The notes below the pieces were generated by a model. The model saw only the letters and a program-made list of their open reading frames with translations. It ran no database searches and had not been told where the DNA came from. A DNA stretch of 63,064 nt from JABDGZ01 sp964487685 (lineage in GTDB: Bacteria; Omnitrophota; Gorgyraeia; Zapsychrales; Fredricksoniimonadaceae). Made by a program: the position numbers and the translations under genes. The DNA lies in assembly GCA_964487685.1 (NCBI GenBank), contig CAZASA010000003.1:1-63064 (forward strand), given 5' to 3'. This document shows, piece by piece, positions 8,508-18,939 of this stretch; the first letter of the stretch is position 1; each line of letters opens with the position of its first letter.

Positions 8508-9736
8508 TTATTTTCTCCTAATCGGCTTTTTAATGCCTGCGCCACACAATACCCGCTGGCCCAGGCCCATTGAAAATTAAATCCTCCGATGCGGCCATCC
8601 ACATCCAAGATCTCCCCGGCAAAAAACAAACCCGGCATTATTGTTGAGCCTAATGTTTTGGGATCAATGGCTGACCAATCAATGCCGCCGGCTGTCACTT
8701 CTGCCTTACTATACCCGAGCACACCTGTTACTTCAAGCGGATATTGCACGCAATGGTCGATCAATCGTTGACGGGAGGCTTTATCCAATTGATTCAATGG
8801 CAATGAGCCATCAATACGGGTTTTCTTGAGAATGACTTCAGCCAATCGTTGCGGCAAATATTCCAACAAAATACCCTTGATCGTCTTTCGGGGGGTTTTC
8901 TCCTGTAGCTGACGCAAATAAGCTAGCATAGAATTTTCATCAAATGCCGGGATAAAATTAGCCAAGATCTTTTTGGGGTCTTGGGCATGCAAATAGTGCC
9001 GGCTGATGTCCAGGGCCGCGGGTCCGGAAAAACCAAGGTGTGTGAATAAAAAACCGTCCTGAAACGATATGCCCCTCTTGCCGCCATCTAAAAGTGTCAG
9101 CTTAACATCCAGTGTTATCCCTGATAAGGATTTAAAGTCACCATCAAAGGTAGTCAGGGGTGTCAGGGCAGGCGTTGTATCAACCATGGAATGCCCGAAT
9201 GATTGGGCCAATCGATATCCGGTCCCGTCACTGCCGGTCGTAGGATAGGACAATCCTCCGGTGGTGAGTACTATTTTCCCGGCGCTAAAATGAAAATGGT
9301 CTCCTTTGACGACGAAAGCGTCATGGGCCCGGGTGACCGCGATGACCTTATGCCCTGTCAAAAGGGTGACCTTGCTTGATTCGACCTTGCGCAATAGGGC
9401 TTCAAGTACGGTCTTGCCCGAATGCGTGGTCGGGAAATATTTTCCTGTCGGCTCAAGGAGCATTTCAACGCCCAGGTCTTTAAAGAATTCAATAGTGTCC
9501 GTATTGCTAAAAGCGCGCAGGATATTGCGCACATAAATGATATGTTCGCTGTTAAAATCTTTTTCGCTGACAGTCTTATTGGTGACATTACACCGGGTCC
9601 CTCCGGACATGAGGATCTTGGCCCCCACCTTGTTCTGCCCTTCCAGCAAAAGCACCTTCAAGCCGCCTTGAGCAGCCTGGATCGCCGTCATCAAACCCGC
9701 CGCACCAGCCCCCACAATGATCACATCATATTCCAT
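8504..9736 (-). CDS. HI0933/YhiN-type FAD-dependent oxidoreductase
   Basis: 410 aa. The N-terminal dinucleotide-binding motif is VIIVGAGAAGLMTAIQAA, followed by GAKILMSGGTRCNVTNK, a hallmark of this flavoprotein family. The C-terminus has GLFFAGEILDVDGRIGGFNFQWAWASG, the second FAD contact. Substrate is not predictable; relatives include the BaiN group. The start overlaps the preceding stop by one base (TAATG). Confidence 0.87.
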   Translation of the reverse strand: MEYDVIIVGAGAAGLMTAIQAAQGGLKVLLLEGQNKVGAKILMSGGTRCNVTNKTVSEKDFNSEHIIYVRNILRAFSNTDTIEFFKDLGVEMLLEPTGKYFPTTHSGKTVLEALLRKVESSKVTLLTGHKVIAVTRAHDAFVVKGDHFHFSAGKIVLTTGGLSYPTTGSDGTGYRLAQSFGHSMVDTTPALTPLTTFDGDFKSLSGITLDVKLTLLDGGKRGISFQDGFLFTHLGFSGPAALDISRHYLHAQDPKKILANFIPAFDENSMLAYLRQLQEKTPRKTIKGILLEYLPQRLAEVILKKTRIDGSLPLNQLDKASRQRLIDHCVQYPLEVTGVLGYSKAEVTAGGIDWSAIDPKTLGSTIMPGLFFAGEILDVDGRIGGFNFQWAWASGYCVAQALKSRLGENK

Positions 9737-10434
9737 TATATTATTTCCTTTTTAGTGGCCTCACAAAACTTGCCGGGTTCGAGTTCGCCTAATTTTAATT
9801 TTCCAAAAGCTGTCCGTTTTAATGCCGTGACTTCAGTGCCCAAAGATTCGAACATCCGGCGGATCTCGCGGTTCTTGCCTTCGGTCAGTTCTATGATCAA
9901 ATGTGATTCTTTGTTACTGGCTTTGCGCAAAACAATTGACCTTGGCTTAAGCAACTCTCCTTTGTCTTCGATACCCTGGGATAATCGCTTGACATCATCG
10001 TCGCTGATAAGTCCAGCCGCTGTTACCGTATAAATACGCGGTATTTCATTGGACGGATCTGTCAGAAAATTAGAAAGCTTGGTGTCCGTGGTCATCAAAA
10101 GCAAACCACAGCTGGCCATGTCCAGGCGTCCGACCGGATGCAAATGCTGCAAATGAGCCGGCAGCAGATCATAAATAGTTTTACGCCCTTTTTCATCTGA
10201 TCGTGTCGTCACAATGCCTTTAGGCTTATTAAGCATGATCGTGCAGGATTCTGCCCGGGCCACGGGTTTACCGTTGATCGTAATCTGGGCTTTCTCGGGG
10301 ACAACTAAAAATGCCGGGTCTTTGATAACACGGCCGTTGACCGCGATGAGACCCTCTTCGATCCATTGCTTGGTCTGACGACGCGAAGCAACGCCTAATT
10401 TAGACAAAGCCCGTTCTAGATGAACTTGACCCAT
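9736..10434 (-). CDS. RsuA/RluB-type pseudouridine synthase
   Basis: 232 aa. An S4 RNA-binding domain occupies residues 4-60 (LERALSKLGVASRRQ). The catalytic domain carries VGRLDMASCGLLL with catalytic Asp105; the usual TSG after GRLD is ASC here. It modifies rRNA; whether 16S or 23S cannot be told from sequence. It overlaps the methyltransferase gene upstream by 19 bases; the S4 domain starts at once, so the start is sound. Confidence 0.9.
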   Translation of the reverse strand: MGQVHLERALSKLGVASRRQTKQWIEEGLIAVNGRVIKDPAFLVVPEKAQITINGKPVARAESCTIMLNKPKGIVTTRSDEKGRKTIYDLLPAHLQHLHPVGRLDMASCGLLLMTTDTKLSNFLTDPSNEIPRIYTVTAAGLISDDDVKRLSQGIEDKGELLKPRSIVLRKASNKESHLIIELTEGKNREIRRMFESLGTEVTALKRTAFGKLKLGELEPGKFCEATKKEII

Positions 10435-11339
10435 AAACCCACCAGATAACTTTCCTTAAAGCTGTTGCTGCCGACAAAATCCTCGTCTTGTCCCACCCGC
10501 TGGATCTGAGCCACCTTGCGTCCGTTAAGACCCCGGGCAAGAATGCGTTCCAGGTCCGCATGACTAATGCCGCTATAATTGGTGGATACCAAGAGCTTCC
10601 CTCCGGGATTTAAGATCGCCACAGCCAGTGCAATTGCCTTAGGCAGATCGCGTTTAATTTGAAATACCTTGCCCTCATGGCGGGCAAATGAAGGAGGGTC
10701 AAGGATGATCAGATCAAAGGTATTGCCCTTTTTAAAAGCCCTCTGCATGTAAGAAACAGAGTCCGCCTTGATAAATTCTTTGTCCGTCGTGGATAAACCA
10801 TTTAATTGATAATTGATCCTTCCCCTCTCGAGGGTCTTACGGCTGATGTCCGTATTAATGACCTCCCGAGCACCATTCCTGCGGGCATGAACACCGAAAG
10901 AACAAGTGTACGCAAAGCAAACAAGAACTTTTGCCTGTGCACTTGCGTGGCCCACGATCCAGCGGTTGTGACGCATATCCAAAAAAAGGCCGCAATTAAG
11001 CCCGTCATTTAAATTGACCTCAAATTTTAAGCCATGTTCTTCAACAAAAGTGGACGGATCAGCGCCTATCAGCACTTCGGTTGTGATATCCAGGCTCCGG
11101 CGGGATTTAATGATCAAATATTCAACCGCAAATGACTCGGTCAAAACACGGCCGATGTCTTGCCGGTAGCTGTCCCAATGATCAGCCAGGAATTGGATAT
11201 GGAAATGTTTATTATACCGGTCGACCAAAAGGCCATCCAGGCCGTCCCCTGCGCCATTGACCAGGCGTAACGCATTGGTAAAAGTCATTTTCTTTCGGCG
11301 TTGGATCGCCTGATGAAGAGTACCTGCTAAGTCTTTCAT
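10416..11339 (-). CDS. RlmI-like SAM-dependent rRNA methyltransferase lacking PUA domain
   Basis: 307 aa from the ATG at 11339, chosen because it gives a 4-base ATGA overlap with the glpD stop; a longer reading would overlap glpD by 58 bases. The sequence enters directly at the RlmI middle domain (RLVNGAGDGLDGLLVDRY) and then has the Rossmann methyltransferase fold with DPPSFARHEGK as the catalytic motif. E. coli RlmI (about 396 aa) has an N-terminal PUA domain that is absent here. Likely target is a 23S rRNA cytosine, by family inference. Confidence 0.85.
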   Translation of the reverse strand: MKDLAGTLHQAIQRRKKMTFTNALRLVNGAGDGLDGLLVDRYNKHFHIQFLADHWDSYRQDIGRVLTESFAVEYLIIKSRRSLDITTEVLIGADPSTFVEEHGLKFEVNLNDGLNCGLFLDMRHNRWIVGHASAQAKVLVCFAYTCSFGVHARRNGAREVINTDISRKTLERGRINYQLNGLSTTDKEFIKADSVSYMQRAFKKGNTFDLIILDPPSFARHEGKVFQIKRDLPKAIALAVAILNPGGKLLVSTNYSGISHADLERILARGLNGRKVAQIQRVGQDEDFVGSNSFKESYLVGLWVKFI

Positions 11340-12847
11340 GATTGGTTTTTGAGGATCTCGGTTACAGATCGACGACAATCTTGAGTTGGACAATCTAGGT
11401 ACGCTAATCCCAGTCTTCTCTCAATAATATCCTCCGTATTTTGTGCCATCTCGACATCGCGGGCATAAATGACCTGGGCACCAATGGCCGGTGAACAGGA
11501 ACAGATCCTTGCCTTTAATTGGTCCCTGCCTCGGGCGATATTAAGGACATCCCCGAACCGGCTGCCATAAATACCCTGCAAATACCTGATCAAGTCCAAA
11601 GGAACTTCATAGCGTTGGCTTAGGATCTTGAGCTCTTCATTACTGCCTCCGCTTCCGTAAAGGGCATACTGCCCTCCATAAGGTAATTTGGAAGCGAGCC
11701 CAGGCAATGCTTTAAGCACAGCTTCTTGTGCAATAGCGCGATACGTCGTATATTTGCCGCCCATGACAAAATAAATACCTGAAGCATGCATGTCAACGGC
11801 ATGTTTTCGGGAAATACGTGAAGGATCACCGGTGTCCGCCACCAGCGGCCTTACCCCTGCAAAGGTCTTGATGATCTTGGAGCGGTCAAAAATGATATTG
11901 GGAAAAACCCTGCCCGCTTCCTGTAATAAATATTTTATATCCTCTTCCTCGACTTGGACATGGTCCAGGTCTTGATGATAATCCGTGTCTGTTGTCCCGA
12001 TCAATGAATTGCCCTTAAAAGGGATAACAAAGAAAATGCGCTTGTCCTGGCGGCTTTGCAATAAAAAAGCACTGGGAGAAATTTCTCCCCGGTAAACAAT
12101 ATGAACGCCCTTGGTGGGCCTCAAGCGTTTAATGGAATGCGGCACCTCTTTTTCGATCAATTGATCAGACCACGGTCCGGCCGCCACCATGATCTTGGAG
12201 GCAAAAATATCCATCCGCTGTCCGCTGATATGGTCCAGCGCTTTGACACCGACGGCACGCTGGTCCTTGTCCTTGATAAAACTTTCAACCTCAACATAAT
12301 TGGCGACACTTGCCCCTTTAAGGTCAGCCATCAGCGCATTTTCCAGACAGATCCTGGCGTCATCCATCTGAGCATCAAAGTATTCCACCGCGCCGACCAG
12401 GCCATCCAAATTGATGCCCGGCGCCAGGGCTGTGACTTCAGCAATGGATAAAAAGCGGTGGCCGCATAATTTGTACTTACCGCTTAAGAGATCATAAAGC
12501 CAAACACCCAATTTCATCATCCATAACGGCCTTGCGTCATTCTTATACACCGGGATCACGAAAGGCATGGGCTTGACCAAATAAGGCACTGCCTGCCACT
12601 GGATATAGCGTTCCTTTAAAGACTCATAGACCAGGTCAAATTCAAAATTTTCCAGATAACGGATACCCCCATGCAGCAGCTTAGTGGATTTGCTGGAAGT
12701 GCCGCTGGCCAGATCGTTCTTTTCAACCAAAGCAACACTGGCACCGGCGCTTGCGGCCAGATGCGCAATGGCCGCGCCATTGATGCCGCCGCCGACGACA
12801 AGAAGATCGAATTTACTTTTAGTTAACCGTGACGTATCGCGGATCAA
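11336..12847 (-). CDS. glpD: Aerobic-type glycerol-3-phosphate dehydrogenase (FAD)
   Basis: 503 aa. Oxidises glycerol-3-phosphate to dihydroxyacetone phosphate and passes electrons to quinone at the membrane. The FAD motif is LLVVGGGINGAAIAHLAA, followed by the family segment SSKSTKLLHGGIRYLENFEF. A C-terminal DAO_C domain starts near residue 390. It lies 15 bases after glpK, forming a glycerol catabolism pair with a likely quinone link to complex I in the same window. Confidence 0.95.
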   Translation of the reverse strand: MIRDTSRLTKSKFDLLVVGGGINGAAIAHLAASAGASVALVEKNDLASGTSSKSTKLLHGGIRYLENFEFDLVYESLKERYIQWQAVPYLVKPMPFVIPVYKNDARPLWMMKLGVWLYDLLSGKYKLCGHRFLSIAEVTALAPGINLDGLVGAVEYFDAQMDDARICLENALMADLKGASVANYVEVESFIKDKDQRAVGVKALDHISGQRMDIFASKIMVAAGPWSDQLIEKEVPHSIKRLRPTKGVHIVYRGEISPSAFLLQSRQDKRIFFVIPFKGNSLIGTTDTDYHQDLDHVQVEEEDIKYLLQEAGRVFPNIIFDRSKIIKTFAGVRPLVADTGDPSRISRKHAVDMHASGIYFVMGGKYTTYRAIAQEAVLKALPGLASKLPYGGQYALYGSGGSNEELKILSQRYEVPLDLIRYLQGIYGSRFGDVLNIARGRDQLKARICSCSPAIGAQVIYARDVEMAQNTEDIIERRLGLAYLDCPTQDCRRSVTEILKNQS

Positions 12848-12862
12848 TTTATCATCTCACTT

Positions 12863-14353
12863 TTAGGCCATGGCTTGATGTACGGCATGGCGCCAGCCGT
12901 CATATTTTAATTGGGCTTCTTTGCGCGACAGGCGGGGCTTAAAGGTACGTTCAATTTTTTTGATCTTAAGTAATCCTTCCGGCTTCCACCATCCAATAGA
13001 AACGCCTGCCAAATAAGCGGCCCCGGCAGCCGTTGAGTCAACCATCAACGGCCTGTTGACATTAACGCCAATCATGTCTGATTGAAATTGCATTAAAAGA
13101 TTATTACGGCAAGCGCCCCCATCCACCGCCAGGGACCTGATCTTAAGGCCGGATTCTTGACCCATCAGATCAAAAACTTCCTTGGTCTGATAGGCCATGG
13201 ATTCCAGGGCGGCCCGCACAAGATGACTGGCATTAACTCCCCTTGTCAAACCGGTAATAATGCCGCGCGCTTGGGCATTCCAGTACGGTGCGCCTAACCC
13301 CACAAAGGCTGGTACCACATAGATCCCATTTGTATCTTTGACCTTAAGGGCCATGGCTTCACTCGACGAAGAATCTTTGATCATTTTTAATTCATCCCTC
13401 AGCCATTGGATCACCGCCCCGGCAATGAACACCGAGCCTTCCAAGGCATAGACAGACTTGCCCCTAGCATCACAGCCCAAGGTAGTCAGCAGCCCTTTCT
13501 TGGAATAAATGCATTTACTTCCCGTATTAAGCAGCATAAAACATCCGGTACCATAGGTGTTCTTGATCGTGCCGGGTTTAAAACACCACTGCCCGTATAA
13601 AGCCGCCTGCTGGTCTCCCATCACCGCTGTTATGGGAATGCCCTCGGGCAGGCCCGCGATGCCCTGGGCCGTCATACCAAATACAGACGATGAAGGAAGT
13701 ACCTGCGGCAGGATATTTTCAGGGATATTTAATAATTTTAATAATGGCTTGCTCCATGTCTTTTTCTTGATGTCAAAGACCAGGGTGCGGCTGGCATTGG
13801 TCATATCCGTGACATGGTTTTTACCAGCGGTCAATTTATAGACAAGCCAGGAATCAATGGTGCCAAAGGCCACTTGACCTTTAAGCGCTTTTGTCCTCAG
13901 TCCCTTGACATGGTCTAAGATCCATTGGACCTTGGTGCCGGAAAAATAGGCGTCAACAACCAGGCCCGTTGTCTTGCGGAATAAATTTTCATGTTTTTTA
14001 AGACGTTTGCAAGCTTCTGCGGTGCGGCGGCATTGCCAGACAATGGCGTTATATACTGGTTTTGAAGTCACTCGGTCCCATAGGACCGTCGTTTCCCGTT
14101 GATTGGTAATGCCGATGGCGGCAATACATGAAGGATCGACGTGAGAGCGGGCTATTGCCTTTCTAATGACCGCAACAACGCTATTCCAAATCTCCTGCGG
14201 ATCATGTTCAACCCAGCCGGGCTTGGGGTAATATTGTTTGAACTCCTGATAAGCACAGGCGATCACGCGGCCATGAGCATCAAAAATAAATGCCTTTGAG
14301 CCAGTGGTCCCTTGATCGACGGAAAGAATATATTTTTTAATTGCCTTAGCCAT
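12863..14353 (-). CDS. glpK: Glycerol kinase
   Basis: 496 aa, normal length. Phosphorylates glycerol to glycerol-3-phosphate. FGGY kinase signatures: SVDQGTTGSKAF at residues 11-22, TNQRETTVLWD, and the C-terminal GGACRNNLLMQFQSDM. Directly upstream of glpD and 9 bases after the Gln-rich protein gene. No glpF transporter is seen in the window. Confidence 0.96.
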   Translation of the reverse strand: MAKAIKKYILSVDQGTTGSKAFIFDAHGRVIACAYQEFKQYYPKPGWVEHDPQEIWNSVVAVIRKAIARSHVDPSCIAAIGITNQRETTVLWDRVTSKPVYNAIVWQCRRTAEACKRLKKHENLFRKTTGLVVDAYFSGTKVQWILDHVKGLRTKALKGQVAFGTIDSWLVYKLTAGKNHVTDMTNASRTLVFDIKKKTWSKPLLKLLNIPENILPQVLPSSSVFGMTAQGIAGLPEGIPITAVMGDQQAALYGQWCFKPGTIKNTYGTGCFMLLNTGSKCIYSKKGLLTTLGCDARGKSVYALEGSVFIAGAVIQWLRDELKMIKDSSSSEAMALKVKDTNGIYVVPAFVGLGAPYWNAQARGIITGLTRGVNASHLVRAALESMAYQTKEVFDLMGQESGLKIRSLAVDGGACRNNLLMQFQSDMIGVNVNRPLMVDSTAAGAAYLAGVSIGWWKPEGLLKIKKIERTFKPRLSRKEAQLKYDGWRHAVHQAMA

Positions 14354-14362
14354 TTATACTGC

Positions 14363-15177
<815 letters not shown>

Positions 15178-15178
<1 letters not shown>

Positions 15179-16533
15179 TAGGAAGGTTTATTGACCATTA
15201 TATCAAAAATCCCAAAGCCTTCGTGCCATAATTTAATATTCATGTCCGTATGAATGACCCCATCCGGGTCCACCGCGAAACTAAAGCCTGTATTAGCCAC
15301 ACGGATGACCCACCAGTGATTTTCCACCGCCCGCATCACCGCGGCCTCGGAATGGAGCAGGCAGGAAGGACGGTCGTTGAACCATCCGTCATTGGAGATT
15401 TCCACCAAAAAATCCGCCCCTTCCCGTCGTAATTTTGCCACCAGTCCGGGGTTAGCGGATTCAGAACAGATCACAACGCCAAAACGCAATGCCTCCCGGC
15501 CCAAGGCAAAGACCCCCGGCCTGTTGCCCGGGCTGATATGATAGCCGCGCCCCCAATCAATGCCCCACGCTGAAAAAGGGGTAGTTTCCGAGAACGGCAC
15601 CAATGCCTGCTTATGATACAACCCGACCATTTGCCCGTGGGCATTGATGAGCAAGGCGCTATTATATTCTTTACCGTTAATGATGGGAGCGATCCCCATC
15701 AGCAGGTCCGCGTTCATATGAAGGGCTTGGGCCTTGATCACCGGCAGCCATCGGTCACTTTGCAGAAGATCGTCGGGAAAGGCTGTTTCCGGCCAGATCA
15801 CTAGATTGGGATGCGCTATTTGATAGGATTGTTCGGTAAGCGTTAGATGGATTCCTACGTTACGGTCAAAGAGGGCCGCATCCATTTTTTCAGTGGGGGA
15901 AATATTTCCCTGAATAATACTGATACGTAAATGACGCGCAGAGGGTGATACCTGTTCTTTTTTCACCACCCCGATTGCAACAACACTCAAAAAAATGATG
16001 ATGGCCGTGAATAAATAATTAACTCTACGCTTCCTGTCAATAACAGCTACGTACAGCAAGGCATTGACAAGAATAATAATAAAACTCATGCCCAAACAAC
16101 CAACAGTGCCATACAATTTCAACATCACCGGACAAAAAGCATGGGCATGGCTGATATAAAAACTAAATCCCCCCAATAATTTATTTCGCAACAACTCACT
16201 TATGCACCACAGCAACGGGAAATATATTACATTCACCCACCATCGCCGGGAAGATATAAAAAAACAGCTAAAGATCAATACCTGACAGCTTAAGCTTACC
16301 ACAAAAGCCAAAAACCCCGCCGGAGATATCCTGATCAAGCCCTGCGTCATCAACCCATACGCGCAAGATCCCCAAAAAACACCATAACCCAAACGCACCT
16401 TCAAAGGCTTATCTTTTAAGGCCAAAAGCAGCGGCACCGCAAAGACCCAGATCAATGGCCAAAACCCATACATGGAAATATAATTAGGAAAAGAAAGATA
16501 AAATAAAACTGCGGATAGAAAAGTTAGCGGCAT
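15178..16533 (-). CDS. lnt: Apolipoprotein N-acyltransferase
   Basis: 451 aa. Adds the third acyl chain to lipoproteins in the inner membrane. About six N-terminal transmembrane helices (residues 1-190) precede a periplasmic nitrilase-type domain. The catalytic triad is visible: Glu249 (WPETAFP), Lys308 (YHKQALVPF) and Cys356 (VVICSES). Its presence supports an outer membrane; a lipoprotein with a lipobox is encoded 200 bases upstream (16738-17265). Confidence 0.93.
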
Positions 16534-16545
16534 CTAGCGGGTCCT

Positions 16546-16712
16546 GGCTCGTCGCGTCATTCAGGTGCTCCTGCGAGCAACTGCGAGTGTCGGTTAATCC
16601 GACCGAGCAGAATCGTTTAGCTCAACGGCCTTGAAAGGTGGTTTCCCTATTTAGGTCCGGCCACCGTTGCCGTGCGCCCCTGAACGACGCTCCTCGCCAC
16701 CCGCCGCAAACG
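16546..16712. repeat. Structured intergenic element with imperfect inverted ends
   Basis: The gap between the TPR lipoprotein gene and lnt is filled by a potentially folded sequence. The left end has GCGTCATTCAGGTGC; the right end, read on the other strand, gives GCGTCGTTCAGGGGC. Inside is a 33-base word (16573-16605) shared, with one mismatch, with 53319-53351. No open reading frame or transposase is associated. Function unknown. Confidence 0.5.
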
Positions 16713-16737
16713 AGAAATTATAATAGCCGAATATGTG

Positions 16738-17265
16738 CTATGACTTTGCCTTCATCATAGGCGTGGTCGCAACTGGCTTTGTTTCAGGTGCCGCATCCTG
16801 GGTATCAATAAGCTCATGCAGCAAAGCCGCGGACTTAAGCATATTGTCCCTGTCCTGCTGGGCCTGGAAGATCTCAAAGCTGTGACGGGCCGCCAACACC
16901 GCCGGCAATTTCTTGCCTGACATCTTGTCAGCAATGCTCAGCATATAAAAGATCGTCCCATCATCCGGGAAGGTCTTACCCGCGATCTCAAGGAAATCAG
17001 CCGCATGGTCATATTCCTGGATCTTAAGGAGGATCTGGCCTAAGAGCAAATAGGCTTCAGGTTCTGAAGGGTTGACCTTGATGGATGTCTCAAGGTCCAT
17101 GATCGTGGCATTCAAGTCTTTATTTTGAAGATCATTCAAGCTCTTCATGATCAATTTATGGCCGACATCTTTGCGCTGATCGATGTCAGGCTGTTGCTGA
17201 CTCTCTTGTTTTTGACAGCCGACAAGGGCAAGAAGGGAAACTAAAACGAACAAGATCTTTTTCAT
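16738..17265 (-). CDS. TPR-containing lipoprotein
   Basis: 175 aa. N-terminus KKILFVLVSLLALVGCQKQ is a type II signal peptide with lipobox LVGC. The body holds roughly three tetratricopeptide repeats (for example DLETSIKVNPSEPEAYLLLGQILLK-like helices near residues 60-130), a protein-protein interaction scaffold. It follows gltD by 41 bases in the same direction, but no functional link to GOGAT is evident. Specific role unknown. Confidence 0.78.
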   Translation of the reverse strand: MKKILFVLVSLLALVGCQKQESQQQPDIDQRKDVGHKLIMKSLNDLQNKDLNATIMDLETSIKVNPSEPEAYLLLGQILLKIQEYDHAADFLEIAGKTFPDDGTIFYMLSIADKMSGKKLPAVLAARHSFEIFQAQQDRDNMLKSAALLHELIDTQDAAPETKPVATTPMMKAKS

Positions 17266-17306
17266 AAAACGCTCTCTTTCTTTTAGGCCGCTACAGCGGG
17301 GTGTTC

Positions 17307-18794
17307 TTAAGCCTTTTGGTTAATTGTCATTAAATATTGATGCACTCCCTGTGCTGCGCTACGTCCTTCATAGATCGCCCACACCACCAACGACTGGCCG
17401 CGGGTCATATCACCTGCCGTAAAAATTCCTGGTATTGATGTCATTTTATGCGCATCGGCCACAACATTCCATCGAGCATCAAGTACAACACCCAATTGCT
17501 CCAACATCCCTTTTTTAACAGGTCCGGTAAATCCTAACGCCAAAAGTAATAGATCGCAATCCATGTCAAATTCCGATCCCGGAATTTCGCTCATCTTCAT
17601 CTGACCGCTGGCCGGGTCTTTTTTCCAATCAAGACGCACCCCGTGTAATTTCTTTAATTGGCCGTTTTCACCGCTTAAACGTTTGGTCATAATGCCGTAA
17701 TCACGGACACACCCTTCTTCATGGGAGCTGGAAGTCCGCAAAATAAATGCCCAGTTCGGCCATGGATTGTCCGCCGCGCGATTCTCCGGAGGCTTGGGCA
17801 TCAATTCCAGCTGATGCACGCTTAAGGCCCCCTGACGGATCGCAGTGCCCACACAATCCGACCCTGTGTCCCCGCCGCCTAACACCACCACGTGTTTTCC
17901 CTTGGCCGTGATTTCTTCCAATGAGGACGGCTTGACCTGCAGGACCGTATCCGCATATTTGGACATAAAAATGTTTGTCGGGGCTTTATTATCACGCAGG
18001 TTTTGCTGAGGCAAAAAATACATGGCCTGATAAACGCCTTTTAATTCCCGCCCTGGTACTGGAAGTTCCCTGCCGGCCTCAGCTCCGCCGCATAAAACGA
18101 TGGCATCAAACTTCTCACGCAATTCTTGGGTCCCGACATTGACGCCAACATGGGCGTTGGTCTTGAACACCACCCCTTCTTCGCGCATGCGGTCAAGCCG
18201 GCGAGTGACAAACTTTTTCTCCAATTTAAAATCAGGTATCCCTAAAGCCAATAAGCCCCCTAAGATTTCATTCTTCTCATAAACCGTGACCTTGTGTCCC
18301 TTTTTATTCAGTTCATCCGCGCAGGCAAGCCCCGCGGGTCCGGAACCAATGACAGCCACCTTCATGCCGGTGCGATGCTCTGGCACTTGGGGCTTGATCC
18401 AGCCTTTTTCGTAAGCGTTCTCAACGATCGCCAGTTCAATGTTCTTGATGGTCACCGGCGGAGCATTGATGCCCAGGACACAGGAATTTTCACAAGGAGC
18501 CGGACAGACACGGCCGGTGAACTCCGGAAAATTATTCGTTTTATGCAGACGCTCGATAGCTTCTTGCCATCGGTCACGGTAAACAAGATCGTTCCAGTCC
18601 GGGATGATGTTGCCGATTGGACAGCCTGACTGGCAAAAGGGCACACCGCAATCCATACAACGCGCACCCTGGTTTTTTAATTCCTTGGCAGCCGGAAGAT
18701 GCGTGAATTCATTGTAATTTTTTATCCGGCGGGCTATATCGTCCTTCTTATAGTCCTGCCGGTCATATTTCATGAAACCTTTAATATCACCCAT
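17307..18794 (-). CDS. gltD: Glutamate synthase (NADPH) small subunit
   Basis: 495 aa. Feeds electrons from NAD(P)H to GltB. The N-terminal 4Fe-4S region has Cys46, Cys49, Cys54, Cys58 (CMDCGVPFCQSGC) and Cys97, Cys101, Cys105 (CPAPCENSC). FAD motif VAVIGSGPAGLACADELNKKG starts near residue 150, and NAD(P) motif VVVLGGGDTGSDCVGTAIR follows near residue 300. Start chosen at the ATG preceded by AAGGA. Lies downstream of gltB, with a repeat-bearing 130-base gap. Confidence 0.96.
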   Translation of the reverse strand: MGDIKGFMKYDRQDYKKDDIARRIKNYNEFTHLPAAKELKNQGARCMDCGVPFCQSGCPIGNIIPDWNDLVYRDRWQEAIERLHKTNNFPEFTGRVCPAPCENSCVLGINAPPVTIKNIELAIVENAYEKGWIKPQVPEHRTGMKVAVIGSGPAGLACADELNKKGHKVTVYEKNEILGGLLALGIPDFKLEKKFVTRRLDRMREEGVVFKTNAHVGVNVGTQELREKFDAIVLCGGAEAGRELPVPGRELKGVYQAMYFLPQQNLRDNKAPTNIFMSKYADTVLQVKPSSLEEITAKGKHVVVLGGGDTGSDCVGTAIRQGALSVHQLELMPKPPENRAADNPWPNWAFILRTSSSHEEGCVRDYGIMTKRLSGENGQLKKLHGVRLDWKKDPASGQMKMSEIPGSEFDMDCDLLLLALGFTGPVKKGMLEQLGVVLDARWNVVADAHKMTSIPGIFTAGDMTRGQSLVVWAIYEGRSAAQGVHQYLMTINQKA

Positions 18795-18823
18795 TTATTC
18801 CTTAACTCCCCATCATTTTGTTC

Positions 18824-18903
18824 GTCATTCCCGCCCAACGCACTGTCAACCCCCCTGTCCAGCAAAGAAAGCATCCATCATTGACATATAAGCGGGAATC
18901 CAC
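18824..18903. repeat. REP-like palindrome interrupted by a 56-base insert
   Basis: The left half GTCATTCCCGC (18824-18834) and right half AGCGGGAATCCAC (18891-18903) of the common palindrome flank about 56 bases of unrelated sequence at the hairpin tip. The insert has no repeat elsewhere in the window that I can see. Located between gltB and gltD. Confidence 0.75.
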
Positions 18904-18909
18904 TTTTAA

Positions 18910-18939
18910 GAAAATATATCCGTGTCAGCCAATATGGCC
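18910..18939. repeat. Dispersed repeat overlapping the gltB stop codon
   Basis: Reading minus, GGCCATATTGGCTGACAC followed by GGATATATTTTC matches, with few changes, the end of the amidotransferase gene at 27793-27827. It carries the gltB TGA stop and last residues (GHIG). Confidence 0.6.

Noticed and set aside
9422..10033. 203-codon plus-strand frame across the flavoprotein and pseudouridine synthase genes
   Set aside because: It spans two well-supported minus-strand genes and encodes nothing recognisable.
16546..16712. Integron attC site
   Set aside because: One RYYYAAC-like word occurs, but no matching GTTRRRY partner at the right place and no integrase or cassette nearby.
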